A stretch of 64,000 nt of DNA from Dendrolimus kikuchii (taxonomy: Eukaryota > Arthropoda > Insecta > Lepidoptera > Lasiocampidae), in the NCBI GenBank assembly GCA_019925095.2, contig CM034414.1:4504001-4568000 (forward strand), given 5' to 3'. The position numbers were made by a program, and so were the translations under genes. The notes below the pieces were generated by a model that saw only the letters and a list, made by a program, of their open reading frames with translations, was not told where the DNA came from and made no database searches. Each line of letters starts with the position of its first letter. The stretch's first letter is position 1. Shown here in pieces: positions 23,281 to 34,149 of this stretch.

Positions 23281-23840
23281 TTAGATTTTTTTTAATTTTT
23301 TTGTTTCGCTGTCTGTCTGTTTGTACCGGCTAATCTCCGAAACGACTGAACCGATTTAAATGAAACTTTGTATGGTGGTAGCTTATATCCCTGGTCAACA
23401 TATAGGATACTTTTGATCCCGAAAAATTAAAGTGTTCCCGTGGGATAGTTAAAAAACCGTACCACGTATATAGTATATAAATAATAATGTTCACAAACCA
23501 ACCACAGCTGCGATCGAACCTCTCTATTTTAATGGTGGGGCTTCATCTGGTATATTGTTACAGATATAGGCCGTTTCACGCAGATGTGGCAATGGTAATG
23601 CGTTATTTGAGATGCAACATTGATAATTACGTTAAATATTGACAGATTACGTATGTAATATAACATTAATGTGGGTACGCGTTAATGGCATTGTTTTTTA
23701 ACACTGAATGGGACCCTCCCCTATATATACCAAATTTCAGCAAAAACGGTTCACTAGTTTTTTCCGTGACAGCGTAACAGACAGAAGATAGATAATGATG
23801 TATATAACGTAATCTAAATATATATTAATGATGGTTTCAT
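23280..23840 (+). repeat. Decayed dispersed repeat
   Basis: It contains CTGTCTGTTTGTACCGGCTA, CTCCGAAACGACTGAACCGA and TTAAATGAAACTTTGTATGG. A related start (AACTACTGAACGGATTTAAA) occurs at 5046. This motif string is typical of highly dispersed, mutated insect repeats. No ORF survives. Confidence 0.45.
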
Positions 23841-24644
23841 GTGCAGGATCTGCCTGATATACATTAATATTTACTGCCTCTGACCGACCTTTTTATCCAT
23901 GACCATTCTCAATTTAGACGTTTCTTATTTGGAGCACATAAACCACAAACCAACAGACTGACAGACAAAATATAAAAACATGATATGAATTTAGTTTTTT
24001 TTTAAATTATTATTAACAACTCTATGGACTCCAGTTCCGTACCCTTTTTTACAACTTAATTACTAGATTTAATTTTTTGAATTTAACACGCTTATTATTT
24101 ATTTTCGGTTCTTGTGTGTGACATTAATTTATTGATTTTTGTGTTGAGGTGTATGTATCTTACGAATAACTTATTATATTAATTTATTCTAGTTTTAATA
24201 CTAAACTTATACTAATGTAGAGTGTATCTGTTACATGCTGGTGTTGTGAGGAAGTGCATGTGTAGTGTGGGCCTTATATCTATACTTATATATGTTGTCC
24301 TATCTAGTGCCATGTGTGTTGTTTTTTTTTTCTTTATAAATTCAGTTATTAAGCTTTACGTTCTTTATTCTATTATGTTGTTTATAAATTCGCTTCGTGG
24401 CATTACATTTTACACTAGTATTTGTTTTACAATAGTACTCGTCATATTTTCTTTGTTTCGTTTTGTCTATCCGTGAGTCACTGTAACGGCCCTAGCGGAA
24501 GACCAGCGCTGGTTGAGTCAACCAGCATCATGCTGAGCTAGGACCGATTTAGAACTTCATTTCTTAGTTGTATTTTCTTATAAGTACGATTTGGTTTTTG
24601 TATGTAGTTCTAAATAAGTATTTTTCTCTCTAACTTTAGTAATT
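23841..24644. other. No gene identified
   Basis: A Phe/Tyr/Ile/Val-rich frame at 24222-24476 looks like chance translation of T-rich DNA rather than a membrane protein: there is no charge pattern, splice context or relation to neighbours. Confidence 0.35.
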
Positions 24645-24647
24645 TCA

Positions 24648-24870
24648 ATGGTCGTATATTCACATGTACGGCATCTGTGGTTAAGCGAGCTAAACCTAGT
24701 TTACCGCAACGCAGAGGTTCCGGGTTCGATTCCTAGTTTGGTAAATTTCAGAAACGAATTTTCTATCTTATTTACTGTGGTCTGGGTGTCTAGGATCGGA
24801 CCCAAAGTAGACCGTTGTATATTACCCACAACACAAGCGGAACTTGCTTAATTTGGAAATTACAATATGT
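24648..24870 (+). repeat. Probable tRNA-derived SINE
   Basis: TGTGGTTAAGCGAGCTAAAC at about 24670 resembles a polymerase III A box. GGTTCGATTCC at 24722-24732 is a canonical B box, about 50 bp downstream. The acceptor and anticodon arms do not fold convincingly as a functional tRNA, and non-tRNA sequence follows, so a SINE head is the better call. Confidence 0.5.
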
Positions 24871-24894
24871 GTGTTTGTCTGCCGATTATTATTA

Positions 24895-25150
24895 TATTAA
24901 TAACTAGCTGTGTCCGCGGCGTTATCCGCGTGGAATTTGCTTTCAAAACCCTCCGATTTTGAAACATTCTTCATTGGTGCTCCGCTCCTATTGGTCTTAG
25001 CGTGATGGTATATAGCCTATAGCCTTCCTCGATAAATGTACTATGCAACATTGAAAGAATTTTTCAAATCGGACCAGCGGTTCCTGAAATTAGCGCGTTT
25101 AAACAAACAAACAAACTCTTCAGCTTTATAATCTTAATATATATAAATCT
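24895..25150 (+). repeat. Decayed dispersed repeat (R7)
   Basis: It starts at TAACTAGCTGTGTCCGCGGC, includes TTTCAAATCGGACCAGCGGT, and ends around AACAAACAAACAAACTCTTC and AGCTTTATAA. Its phrase TTTTTCAAATCGGACCAG resembles TTTCGAAATCGGTCCAG in R6. Confidence 0.5.
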
Positions 25151-25352
25151 CGTGTCACAATGTTTGTCCTCAATGGACTCCTAAACTACTTGACCGATTT
25201 TAATCAAATTTGCACACCGTGTGCAGTTTGATCCGATTTGAAAGATAGGATAGCTAACATTTGGACCCGGTAGGTGGCGCTGGAATCGGGTTCTAAATTT
25301 TATTAGTTCAGGGCAGAACAACGTCTGCCGGGACAGCTAGTATTAGTATAGA
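25150..25352 (-). repeat. Decayed dispersed retroposon (R6), antisense
   Basis: The reverse complement matches the first ~100 bp of the R6 copy at 19735: GGCAGACGTTGTTCTGCCCT and GAACCCGATTCCAGCGCCAC. It lies immediately upstream of a zinc-finger exon. Confidence 0.5.
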
Positions 25353-25397
25353 TATTAATTTGGTATGGATAATGTATGTACTTATGTTTTTTTACAG

Positions 25398-25518
25398 CTG
25401 TTCGCAATGCAGCTTCACGGCGCAGTTCGAGAGTGCACTGATAATGCATCATCAGCTGCACCATGAGAATAACACTGCTGATGGTTTCCCGGTCGAGTCT
25501 GAACCTTATCGTTTGGAG
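25398..25518 (+). CDS. C2H2 zinc-finger protein, internal exon 1 of 3 visible
   Basis: A 121-bp exon bounded by a strong acceptor (TTTTTTTACAG, ending 25397) and a donor (GTATGA at 25519). It begins with one base completing an upstream codon. The reading frame then encodes a C2H2 finger of pattern C-x2-C-x12-H-x3-H (CSQCSF, with ALIMHHQLHH), followed by an acidic segment ending P-Y-R-L-E. It ends in phase 0, which matches the phase-0 start of the exon at 33046. Upstream exons must exist but none is recognisable here; they may lie left of the window. Role: probably a nucleic-acid-binding or regulatory protein. The specific family is not recognised. Confidence 0.75.
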
Positions 25519-25544
25519 GTATGATGCTCGCAACACATGGAACC

Positions 25545-25632
25545 ACTCAAGGTTGTTATGGCGACATACTCTAGACCGGGGATGTGTAGCAATGCCCTCC
25601 AACCCGGCTGTGGGTTGTTTAGTCGCCTCTTA
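25545..25632 (-). repeat. R1 fragment, antisense
   Basis: A short internal R1 piece (ACTCAAGGTTGTTATGGCGA to TTGTTTAGTCGCCTCTTAGT) starting 26 bp after the zinc-finger exon's donor, directly followed by another R1 copy in the same orientation. Confidence 0.65.
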
Positions 25633-25637
25633 GTCCG

Positions 25638-25893
25638 TCCCACTAGTGTGAAGCGGTTACCGTCGCCTATGGACATTCGCAATACCAAAGGCTCTACAAA
25701 TGCGCTGCCGCTCTCTTAAGGGAGACTGGAATCTGGTCACTAATGCCGGAACACTACTCAAGGTTGTTATGGCGACATACTCTAGGCCAGGGGTGGTAGC
25801 CATGTACACGAGCAAATGCTCTACCACCTAGCTGTGGATTGTTTTGTCGCCTCTCACGACAGGCCGCCCGGCCGCAGGAAATTGGATTCTTAC
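25638..25893 (-). repeat. R1 retroposon, antisense
   Basis: It runs from GTGAAGCGGTTACCGTCGCC to CCCGGCCGCAGGAAATTGGA. The A-tail end is absent, so it was interrupted or deleted at the junction with the preceding fragment. Confidence 0.7.
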
Positions 25894-25944
25894 ACAGAAT
25901 ATCGGCATGAAACGGTTAGTCTTGAGCTGATTGTATTTCGTACG

Positions 25945-26045
25945 ATAGGTAGGGTTGCAAACTGTTTTTGAGAAAAATTGTGGGGAAATAAAGAAGGAGA
26001 AGAAGGTAAATTATTTGGAAGAAAAAAAAGTATTTCTCAAAATTG
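25945..26045 (+). repeat. Partial copy of hAT-like MITE
   Basis: GTAGGGTTGCAAACTGTTTT and TGAGAAAAATTG, then AATTATTTGGAAGAAAAAAA, match the left 90 bp of the MITE at 9506-10018 with mutations. The right end is missing. Confidence 0.5.
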
Positions 26046-26344
26046 TATTTATTTACTATCTGTCACATTGACAATAACATCAACGTCTGGATGTTCCGAC
26101 TAATCTCTGAAACGGCTGGACCGATTTTGACGGTACTTTCACTGGCAGATAGCTGATGTAATAAGGAATAACCGCTACCTTTAAAATTAGGGGCCTGCGA
26201 AAAAAGTTCTAAACGGATGAAGTTGCGGGTAACAGCTAGTGTTAAATAAAACGATAGAATGACTAATGTGCTGTACGCGACATGTGAGAGCGACGGAGCG
26301 TATTCGCTCCTTGATACAAACACGTACGCACGTACGTGGTCCGT

Positions 26345-26410
26345 GCACCCCGAGTGCTGCAAACGTTTATAGGCTACAGTAAGCACTTTCCATTAGGTGG
26401 GTCGTCTGCC
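26345..26410 (+). repeat. Shared retroposon tail, sense
   Basis: TATAGGCTACAGTAAGCACT and TTCCATTAGGTGGGTCGTCT are a diverged copy of the R1/R3 tail. It abuts the antisense R1 copy at 26411. Confidence 0.5.
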
Positions 26411-26660
26411 CTTTTTTTTTTTTTTTATTGCAGGAGCTCAGCAGACAGACAGACGGCCCACTTGATGGAAAGCGGTTACCATCGCCTATAGACATTTGCA
26501 TCACCAAAGGTGCTACAAATGCGCTGCTGCTCTCTTAAGGGAGACTGGAACCTGGTCACTAATGCCGGAACACAACTCAAGGTTGTTATGGCGACATACT
26601 TTAGACCAGGGGTGGTCGCCATCCAGTCGGGCAAATGCCCTACCACCTGGCAAGCTTCGC
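26411..26660 (-). repeat. R1 retroposon, antisense, 5'-truncated
   Basis: A long T-run with ATTGCAGGAGCTCAGCAGAC marks the 3' end. The copy stops at GCCCTACCACCTGGCAAG, almost the same internal truncation point as the copy at 4783. Confidence 0.75.
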
Positions 26661-26814
26661 AATAAAAAACCAAACTGGCTAGAAATGTGTATAAAACTTA
26701 ATTTTTGGAATACAACAGACTGACTGACTGACCATTTGATGGGAAGCTGTTACCGTCATATATGGACGTTTGCAACAATTCAACAATTGAAGAAATTTAA
26801 TGACACCTTTTTTA

Positions 26815-26990
26815 AATGTTTCTAGAACTACCATCCATTCTTCCATACTGTCCATAATAAGTTGTTGTCAGTCAAGCGTTGTAGGCTATTGGACCTGTCC
26901 CAGTTTTCCGCTGTTCTCGTCCAGCCCCCACCGGCGATCTTGCGCAGATCGTCGATCCATCGGGCTATAGGGCGTCCTACACCGAGTTAG
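26815..26990 (-). repeat. RTE-type LINE C-terminus fragment
   Basis: On the minus strand one frame reads V-G-R-P-I-A-R-W-I-D-D-L-R-K-I-A-G then G-G-W-T-R-T-A-E-N-W. This is the characteristic C-terminal G-R-P-x-x-R-W-x-D-D motif of RTE/CR1-like LINE ORFs. A stop follows about 20 residues later. It is a different subfamily from the copies with (ATGT)n tails. Confidence 0.65.
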
Positions 26991-27026
26991 TCGAGTCACA
27001 GTCTATATACATAATAATAATTGTCA

Positions 27027-27345
27027 CCGTCTGCCCATTTTGTTTATGTTTCTTGAACATTGCGATGGGCAGACGACATAATCCCCGTAGTCCTCGATCT
27101 GTAAGTGCACTAGTAGTTCATCCCAATAGCCCGGTACCTTTTGTTCTTATTCCCTAAAATAGTCCTACACTGACCGGGGCTTGTCCTTGGGTGCATTTTT
27201 ATATGGTGTCGACAGGAACAATCACTGGTCAGAATCACGCCACATTTAGATTAAACTTGTCAAGAGGCCTCTATGTGTTGGCCTTCCGATGGCTCCACAC
27301 AAGTCCTGCCTGTCAGGGCCATTTTTATGGCCCGTTGTCTCTAGA
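27027..27345 (+). repeat. Dispersed repeat P, copy 1
   Basis: It matches 49915-50250 over ~320 bp with substitutions. Shared blocks include CAGTTCATCCCAATAGCC or its variant, GGTACCTTTTGTTCT, AATAGTCCTACACTGACC and TCACGCCACAT. The frames in both copies are broken. Element class unknown. Confidence 0.6.
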
Positions 27346-27950
27346 GACATAAGAGATAATAAGAGAGAGAAATACAAAAATGATAATAATAATAATCATT
27401 TATTTTAAATTATGTCGTATAATTCATATTGTTACGAACTTGTAGGTGTTGTTAGGATGTAAATTCGAAAATGTTTTTAGGATGTAAATTGGAATTATCA
27501 CAAACTTTATTAGAAGTACACATACACGATATTCCCAGTTCTTTACAAGGATAGCCGAATACAACATAACCAAACCATAGGGCATAAAATCGTTATCACA
27601 TAAATCGCGCAAAGTTCGTCGTTACAAGATACTCGCTCCAAAAGTGCACTAGGTAACGCCTCGTTCGTAGTCAGAACACGGCGCAATTCCCGACTGACCG
27701 ACCCTTATCCATTTCTAAATTAAACATACCGCTCACTGGTTCTTGAAGTCGATAAATGGTCACCTTAATGACTTCCAAGAACTCGCATAAAATACCAACA
27801 GAGGAAAGAAGGTTATATGGCGTCTTACAGCGGCGAACAAAAAGATTAGCGCGAACAACAGATCACTAAAATTCAAAGGTGTAATAAGACACCTGTAAAG
27901 ATCGGTTTGCATCAATATATTGGTTAGTAAAATTAGACAAAATAGGAATA
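27346..27950. other. No gene identified
   Basis: Intronic position relative to the zinc-finger gene. No exon-like segment or nameable repeat is seen. Confidence 0.4.
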
Positions 27951-27952
27951 CT

Positions 27953-28431
27953 TAAACCTAGTATTAGAAGAACTTATAGCCTAAAGTATTTTTATAATTG
28001 TTTAGCACAATAATTGAGAACAGGCATATCAAACCTGTCAGCCAGGACTTTTAGGATGTTATTAGAGCTGGCCAGAATCCTGCAGAGCAGCAGCTCTTCC
28101 TAGCAATAGTATTAAACCTAGTATTAGAAGAACTTATAGCCTAAAGTATTGTATTAATTGTTTAGCACAATAATTGAGAACAGGCATATCAAAACTGTCA
28201 GCCAGGACTTTTAGGATGTTGTTAGAGCTGGCCAGAATCCTGCAGAGCAGCAGCTCTTCCTAGCAATAGTATTAAACCTAGTATTAGAAGAACTTATAGC
28301 CCTAAAGTATTGTTATAATTGTTTAGCAGAATAATTGAGAACAGGCATATCAAACCTGTCAGCCAGGACTTTTAGGATGTTGTTAGAGCTGGCCAGAATC
28401 CTGCAGAGCAAGCAGCTCTTCCTAGCAATAG
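27953..28431. repeat. Three tandem copies of a 160-bp unit
   Basis: Units begin at 27953, 28113 and 28273 with TAAACCTAGTATTAGAAGAA and end with CTCTTCCTAGCAATAG. They differ by only a few bases. The third carries single-base insertions, one giving GCAAGCAGCTC where the others have GCAGCAGCTC. On the minus strand the third unit joins an open frame of 67 codons (28313-28516) that extends past the array. Confidence 0.85.
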
Positions 28432-28516
28432 CATAATAGGCGTCTACTCGTCCTTCTGTACATACCTGATGCGCTGCAGAATCCCTAAAACCATCAACCA
28501 AACATCCTAAAAGCAT
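28313..28516 (-). pseudogene. Unrecognised minus-strand ORF fragment over tandem repeat
   Basis: A 67-codon frame whose composition looks protein-like (motifs C-L-V-D-G-F-R-D-S and L-C-R-I-L-A-S-S-N-N). It overlaps the third unit of the tandem array and ends in it. The same peptide segment exists in the other two units but in frames broken by stops or a one-base difference. It is probably a relic of a mobile-element or duplicated coding segment. I do not recognise the family. Confidence 0.3.
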
Positions 28517-28988
28517 TATTGTATTGGACCTGCAAGGTAGGCCCTTTGCGTACTAACGGTCTACAAACTACACGTATAAAATATCTGACAGTAAGCTTTA
28601 GATAGGCTTATTACTTGCTTACTACAGCGTCCGAAGCGGCGGCCCAACATATTGCATCAAACCGCCAGCGCTGTGCAATCCTTCTATTATATTAATCCTA
28701 ACTTTTGTTTTGTCAATTAAAATATTTCAGATGAAATCCAGCACGATGCCACGTGTTTCCACTCCGAAACCAAATTTTCTGTCTAAGGAAAGAAACTTTA
28801 AATGTAAGCCATATATTTAAACATTCACACAAAAAAATACATCGAAAGATCTGCCGTAAGTCCTCGATAATCCGTACCGACAAAAACGAGGCCCTTTGCG
28901 GATTGTCAAGGCGTCCGGATTGTGTTCTACAATATTATACTAGTAAAAAAACATAATGCTAGATTATACCTAAGTGTGTTTCATTACG
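28432..28988. other. No gene; exon-like short segment rejected
   Basis: A segment after AATATTTCAG (28731 onward) with a GTAAGC donor-like site at about 28804 looks exon-like. It cannot splice in frame to the zinc-finger exon at 33046, so no gene is called. Confidence 0.35.
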
Positions 28989-29196
28989 TGGAAGGCCACG
29001 ACACACCTTCCATGATCAAATTGATCGTGTACTAGCAGAAGGTGACCTCAGGAGCCTTAAGAACAGACGAGCGTGCATGACAAGAATTATGAATGTCAAA
29101 GAAGTAAGTGAGGTATGTAAGAATAAGCCTAAATGGCGCTCTGTTATTCGTGCCTACCCCGCAAGGGTACTGGCGTGAAGTTATGTATGTATGTAT
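28989..29196 (+). repeat. RTE-like LINE 3' end, sense
   Basis: It begins at CGTGGAAGGCCACGACACAC, encodes the D-Q-I-D-R-V-L-A-E-G and R-A-C-M-T motifs, and ends with GTGAAGTTATG and a (TATG)n run. It is strongly 5'-truncated. Confidence 0.75.
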
Positions 29197-29307
29197 GCGT
29201 TTCATTAATCAAGCGAAAAGTAAAGACAAATGAGACAAATAAGACAGAAACCTGTCATATTGGGAACTACAAACATGTAATCTACACGTTTATCATGAAG
29301 TTATTTA

Positions 29308-29550
29308 TCATGCAAAAGTGGATGGATGCAGAAGTCGTGGAAGGCCACGACACACCTTCCATGATCAAATTGATCGTGTACTAGCGGAGGGTAATGTCAG
29401 GAGCCTTAAGAACAGACGAGCGTGCATGACAATAGTTATGAATGTCAAAGAAGCAAGTGAGGTGTGTAAAAATGGGCCTAAATGGCGCTCTGTTGTTCGT
29501 GCCTACCCCGCAAGGGAACTGGCGTGAAGTTATGTATGTATGTATGTATC
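29308..29550 (+). repeat. RTE-like LINE 3' end, second sense copy
   Basis: A near-identical, slightly longer copy of the same LINE tail 320 bp downstream, with the same (TATG)n end. It reads D-G-C-R-S-R-G-R-P-R then the same C-terminal motifs without a frame break. The two copies were cut at different 5' points. Confidence 0.75.
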
Positions 29551-30365
29551 ATGAAGTTAAAAGAAACAGAAATTGAATCCTTCTATAAAAAGTCTGTAAT
29601 ACTACAATATTTTACTTATAGTTTTAGCACTTAATTTTAAAAGTTCGGTCTTTAAGTCGACGCAGAAACTATTACAGAACTTCGTGGCAATCAAATTTGT
29701 TATTTTCTGCTCATTTCAAACCAACGTTTAAGGCTACCGCCCGTCCGGATTGCCGCGATCATCGGATTAGCGGGAGCCGGAAAGGAACCACCACAAATTT
29801 GTTGCCGAATTGTCACACACGGCTCATTGGGAAGTCCCACAAATTTGTGGTCAAATACAGATAATTGAAATGAACGTTGAACTGATGCTTTCTCCCTCTA
29901 ACTACATAGAATTTGTATTAGAAAAAATAAGACGACATAATTCTTTTGGTTTTGACGCCGCAATTTTGAAGGCAGCTGACAGCTTGTGGAAAAAAATAAT
30001 ATTAAATTTGGCCCTTAAAGAAGGTTAACAAGGGCCTACTGCATTAATGACAAGTTAGATGTCGCTACTTACGATTCTTATATGTCGTTTGACGTTTTAT
30101 TATTTAGTGTAGCTAACGGATAAAAATAATATTTTAGTGTATATATAGGCGTATCGGGTTTCGTTATGCAGATTTTAAAATTTCGGTAGGTACCTGGGCG
30201 CGACCGACGTTCACTCGGTTCTCGGATAGTGTCGCCGCCGCCATTATATACCTATAGCGCTATTTCACAAAATTTTGAGGTACCATTACGTTACTATCTG
30301 AGTACCACAAGAAATACGAGATGGCGCTAGCAAATAAAAGAAGACTCTAATTTCAATTTCTATAG
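29551..30365. other. No gene called; one unassigned ORF
   Basis: A 72-codon frame at 29810-30028 has a protein-like look (acidic and hydrophobic mix; segment S-F-G-F-D-A-A-I-L). It has no linked splice sites that fit the neighbouring exons, and I do not recognise it. Confidence 0.3.
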
Positions 30366-30545
30366 TATTTTTATTTTTTTATTGCCTGCAGCAGGCAGAT
30401 AGGCAGGTGGCTCACCTGATGAAAAGTGGTTACCATCGCCTATGGACGTTTCAACACCAAGGGTATCGCCAACGCATTGCCGACCTCTAGGAAATTGTAA
30501 AACGCCCTTCTTAAAGAACTCCATGTCGTAGCGGAAAGGAAATAT
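30366..30545 (-). repeat. R3 retroposon, antisense
   Basis: TTTTTTTATTGCCTGCAGCA, then CAGATAGGCAGGTGGCTCAC, CTATGGACGTTTCAACACCA and CGCCCTTCTTAAAGAACTCC correspond in reverse order to the R3 copy at 19365-19550. It lies in the large intron of the zinc-finger gene. Confidence 0.65.
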
Positions 30546-33045
30546 CGCGCCGGGAAGTTCCCTCCAGATCATTGTTGTACGCGGAATAAATGTTCTAGAG
30601 AACGGTTGCGTAGTTGAGCGTGGAAGCTCAAGGAAATGGGGGTGAATATCCCGTCGCTGGCGTAGTATTATAAAATTCTAAAAATGCCGTGTCTGTACAT
30701 TGAAGCTGTTAAAAAAAAACTAGAATGTATTACACTAGCAAAAAGCGGTGCTTTAGGAGGGCTCGCGAAGTTTTCTACCTAGAAATAATTAAATAATCAC
30801 AGATTATTTATTTGTGCTTAACCAAAAAAATCCGACGTTTTTCTAACCAAACAACATTCTGTTTACGTGTTTACATCGATATTAGTTCTTGAATTTTAGG
30901 GTAGATGGCGTTAGTAGTAACAGTCCAGCTGATATAACACAAGTCTTATTGGTTTTATAACTTTTGACAGATGGCGTTAGGGATACAATAAAATTCTCGG
31001 TGGAGCTAGGAATATAGTAGGAGGTACTTACTGATTAGTGGTGGTGCTGAAGTTCTGTGTTTGACGACGAGAGTTGGTTTTTAACACTGCACTTAATATA
31101 TTTGTTTGACACGTGAATCGACGTGTACGTACTTCGTCGCGGTATTTTTGACACAGACTGGGGCGCGATTCGGGCTTTAGGGATGTGACTATTAGTGTTG
31201 TACATTAGTCGTCGCGGCGCAATCAATTCTATAAGCTATTGTAAGCTGTTTTTATTATTATATATATATATATAATTTATTTTCGTTTCGTCTTTCTATT
31301 TCGCATTGAACAGTGTGGTGTCGCGACGATTATTTTTGTTGAGTGTATACAGGTTTTTTGTACATAATAAATAATAAAAAATAGAATCCCAAACATATGT
31401 TTCCTACTTCAGTTACCACAAGCCAATTATTACTAAAATTGAGCCTACTGATTAAGTTTATATTACATTATATTTGTTAATAATATTTTTTTTTTATTAT
31501 AACTTAAATAAAAAAATTACAATTCCTTCTCTAATTATTATTATACAATTTCAACTTTAATGCAATGAAATAAAATCTAAAATATCAATTAGTGTAATAA
31601 TATACGCTGTTTTTGATACTATTTGTTTGTTTATGTATTTCTTTCTATACATAGGTTTTTGATAAAATTTCGATGGTTTTCGATGCTTATCGACACACTT
31701 TTTGAGACGTTTTGAGAATTTTTAAGACATTTTAGGAGAACTTCGTTCCAAACATGTGTCCCAAAGACACCTCATTAGTTGGGAATTTTTCTGGGAATAA
31801 TTTAAAATGGCCAGATTAAAAAAAAATCGAATTCCAATGTGTTTTTTTACTGATCGATAGCAAATTTAATGTAATAAAATGTGTGATTTTTTATCCCCGG
31901 AATCCCGCGGGAAATTTCCAGGGAGCGATTCGTAGTTGTTCGGGTGCGTAAAAATTAGCTTATTCCGACACTCCGATTACCATTTTCGCTGATCGACATC
32001 GCATAATGTCTTCTAGCACAAACGCTGCTTTAGATACTAATTGTTTAAACTTGTTTACTGTAAGCTTTTGTCTTTTGAACGTTTTTGTGAAATAAACATG
32101 AAAAATAATTTTAAATAATTTATACCTATTATCGCAAAACTTTAGTACCGTCCCGAACATCGTCAGCAACGAAACTATTTGAAAAACTTCGCGCAAAGAT
32201 CTGTCGCAGTAGACAATTGGTGACGCATAAGGAAGACAACGCTGAGACGCCCGCTCTTCACGTAAGTAAATCTATAAACCGCTTCGGGGGGCCTTTAGCT
32301 ATCAAGGGAGCAAAGGATTCATCACCCCCGCTGACGAAGTGGATGTGTCCTGATTCCCGGGGCACATTCAGGCACTTTTTGCGCTGGATCGGACTAGGCA
32401 TAACTACGTTTATATCTCAGCCTTTCCTACATAAAAAGCGCGGGGCACATGGGAGGAGGGTAGTGGTTGTTGCCCGTGCAACTTCTCGGAGTCTCCACAC
32501 AAGCTGGTTGATTACTGTTTGGATTGCCCCTTATTAAATTAAATGGTAAAGCCTCCATGATCAACTATGGTGTAATCCCTTGCAAAGGACCCAGTATTGT
32601 GCGTAAATAGCATTTCCCCCGCTTTTAAAAAAAAAAAACGTAAATTTATAACATTGTAAAATTCTTAACATGCCGTGTCAGTACTTTAAAGCTTTAAAAA
32701 AAGAAAACAACTGGAATAGACTATATCAACGATGAAGAACACGATGCTTTTTTTTTTATAAATTTCACCTCTATTTGTCGGTTTGTTTGGGATTCACGTA
32801 AAAACTGTCCCAATTTCGACGCGGGTTTCGTTTAATTATCTATTTAAAACAATAAATAATATTACTGGCAACAAATTTTTCAACTCGGGCAAATTCTCTG
32901 TATTAAGGATGGGCATTGTCATTTCGACTTAGATTCTGCGCTCTTGTTGTATATATTTAGGCCTATTTGACAAAACAGAAAATGGTATGGCAATCTTAAT
33001 TATTAAAAAATACAATAAAAACCTTAAATATTGTGATTTTTTCAG
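30546..33045. other. Intron sequence, no further exon found
   Basis: Part of the 7.5-kb intron. An (AT)n run lies near 31259-31276. A GC-richer block with a 106-codon frame (32217-32537) has no splice context and an unstructured, Arg/Ser/Pro-rich translation; I treat it as a repeat fragment. Confidence 0.4.
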
Positions 33046-33179
33046 GAGCTGTCAGCCATCAGTGAGTGCACATCAAAAGCTTTGCAAGACGATATAATAT
33101 TCTCAAAACCTTGTGTGAGTACGATGAAGGAAGGTGTCGAAACCTATGGTTGTCATCTTTGTGACTTCGATGCTGACAG
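33046..33179 (+). CDS. C2H2 zinc-finger protein, exon 2 of 3 visible
   Basis: A 134-bp exon after ATTTTTTCAG (acceptor ends 33045) and before donor GTAGAA (33180). It starts in phase 0, matching the end of the 25398-25518 exon. It encodes 44 codons beginning E-L-S-A-I-S-E-C and ending in the first half of a second C2H2 finger: G-C-H-L-C-D-F-D-A-D. It ends with two bases of a split codon (AG|A, Arg), completed by the next exon at 34150. The donor GTAGAA is non-consensus at +4 and +5 but phase agreement on both sides supports it. Confidence 0.75.
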
Positions 33180-33519
33180 GTAGAATTATTTTTGAAGTGT
33201 TTATTTGTTGTGCAGCACCAAATAATCGGTCCACAATTGACGGAGAAATCGCTTAACAAACATATAAAAAAACAACATACATACAGTCGAATTGAGAACC
33301 TCCTTTTTGAACTCGTTTAAAAAGCGTCCGCTTTAGGCTCTCTGACGGAAAGTGGTTACCGTCGATTACAGATATTTGCATGATCAAAGTTGCTTGAAAT
33401 AAGAAGGTGATAATATGTTTTTTATGTCATTTTGTTGCGGACCAAAAAAATATTTATATCCACTGCCTGGTATGAGATGCCACATCACTAGAATATTATC
33501 CTGACGACTTGTATCTATA

Positions 33520-33849
33520 GGAGTTTTTGGCGGGAACTGAAAGGAGATGTTGTGCTGTGCAGTTTTATTTTCTAAAGATGTATAACATTACTCTGAAATG
33601 AACAATAGTTGTAGGATATTGATAGTTTTTGAGTAGTAATTTATGTGTTTTTGTGAGAAATGTGAACAGTATAGTCAAATGTGGCCTTTCGAGTTGCCAC
33701 AAGAACTCCGTTGAATGGCACCAGCTGATAACCTACAGTTCAACCGTGCTACGCATAGGCTTAAGAAAATGAAGAAACTATCTTGTAAACTAAGACCTGG
33801 CTTAAGGGTCTAGCTGCCAAGCCATAAACCTAAATAAATAAAATAAACC
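33520..33849 (+). repeat. R4 retroposon, first of tandem pair
   Basis: A complete R4 copy from GGAGTTTTTGGCGGGAACTG to GCCAAGCCATAAACCTAAAT and an A-rich tail. TGTATCTATA flanks it on the left (33510-33519) and right (33850-33859), a 10-bp target-site duplication. It lies in the intron between zinc-finger exons 2 and 3. Confidence 0.85.
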
Positions 33850-33859
33850 TGTATCTATA

Positions 33860-34117
33860 CGAGTTTTTGCCGGGAACTGAAAGGAGATGTTGTGCTGTGC
33901 AGTTTTATTTTCTAAAAATATGTAAAATTACTCTAAAATGAACAATAGTCGTAAGATATTGATAGTTTTTGAGTATTTTTGTGAGAAATGTGAACTGTAT
34001 AGTCAAATGTGGTCTTTCGAGTTTTCACAAGAACTCCGTTGAATGGCGTCAATTGTAGCCTACATACAACGGCGACTGGCTTAAAGGCTTAGTTGCCAAG
34101 CCATTAACAAAAAAACC
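33860..34117 (+). repeat. R4 retroposon, second of tandem pair
   Basis: A second R4 copy, starting CGAGTTTTTGCCGGGAACTG and ending GCCAAGCCATTAACAAAAAA. It is flanked by the same TGTATCTATA at 33850-33859 and 34118-34127. A ~15-bp deletion after TTTTTGAGTA distinguishes it from the first copy, so it is not a simple local duplication. Confidence 0.85.
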
Positions 34118-34149
34118 TGTATCTATATTGTATATCTTATTCATTCTAG

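Noticed and set aside
24222..24476. 84-codon hydrophobic frame that looks like a membrane protein
   Set aside because: T-rich DNA yields Phe/Leu/Ile/Val by chance; no gene context.
24670..24745. tRNA gene suggested by A-box and B-box motifs
   Set aside because: The acceptor and anticodon stems do not pair; better explained as a tRNA-derived SINE head.
27953..28431. CRISPR-like or satellite array
   Set aside because: Only three 160-bp units without spacers, in eukaryotic intronic DNA; a plain tandem duplication.
28731..28804. Exon-like segment with TTTCAG acceptor and GTAAGC donor
   Set aside because: In the only open phase it leaves one base, which makes an immediate stop when joined to the zinc-finger exon at 33046.
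32217..32537. 106-codon frame in a GC-richer block
   Set aside because: No splice sites in phase with the zinc-finger gene and no recognisable motif; likely a repeat fragment.
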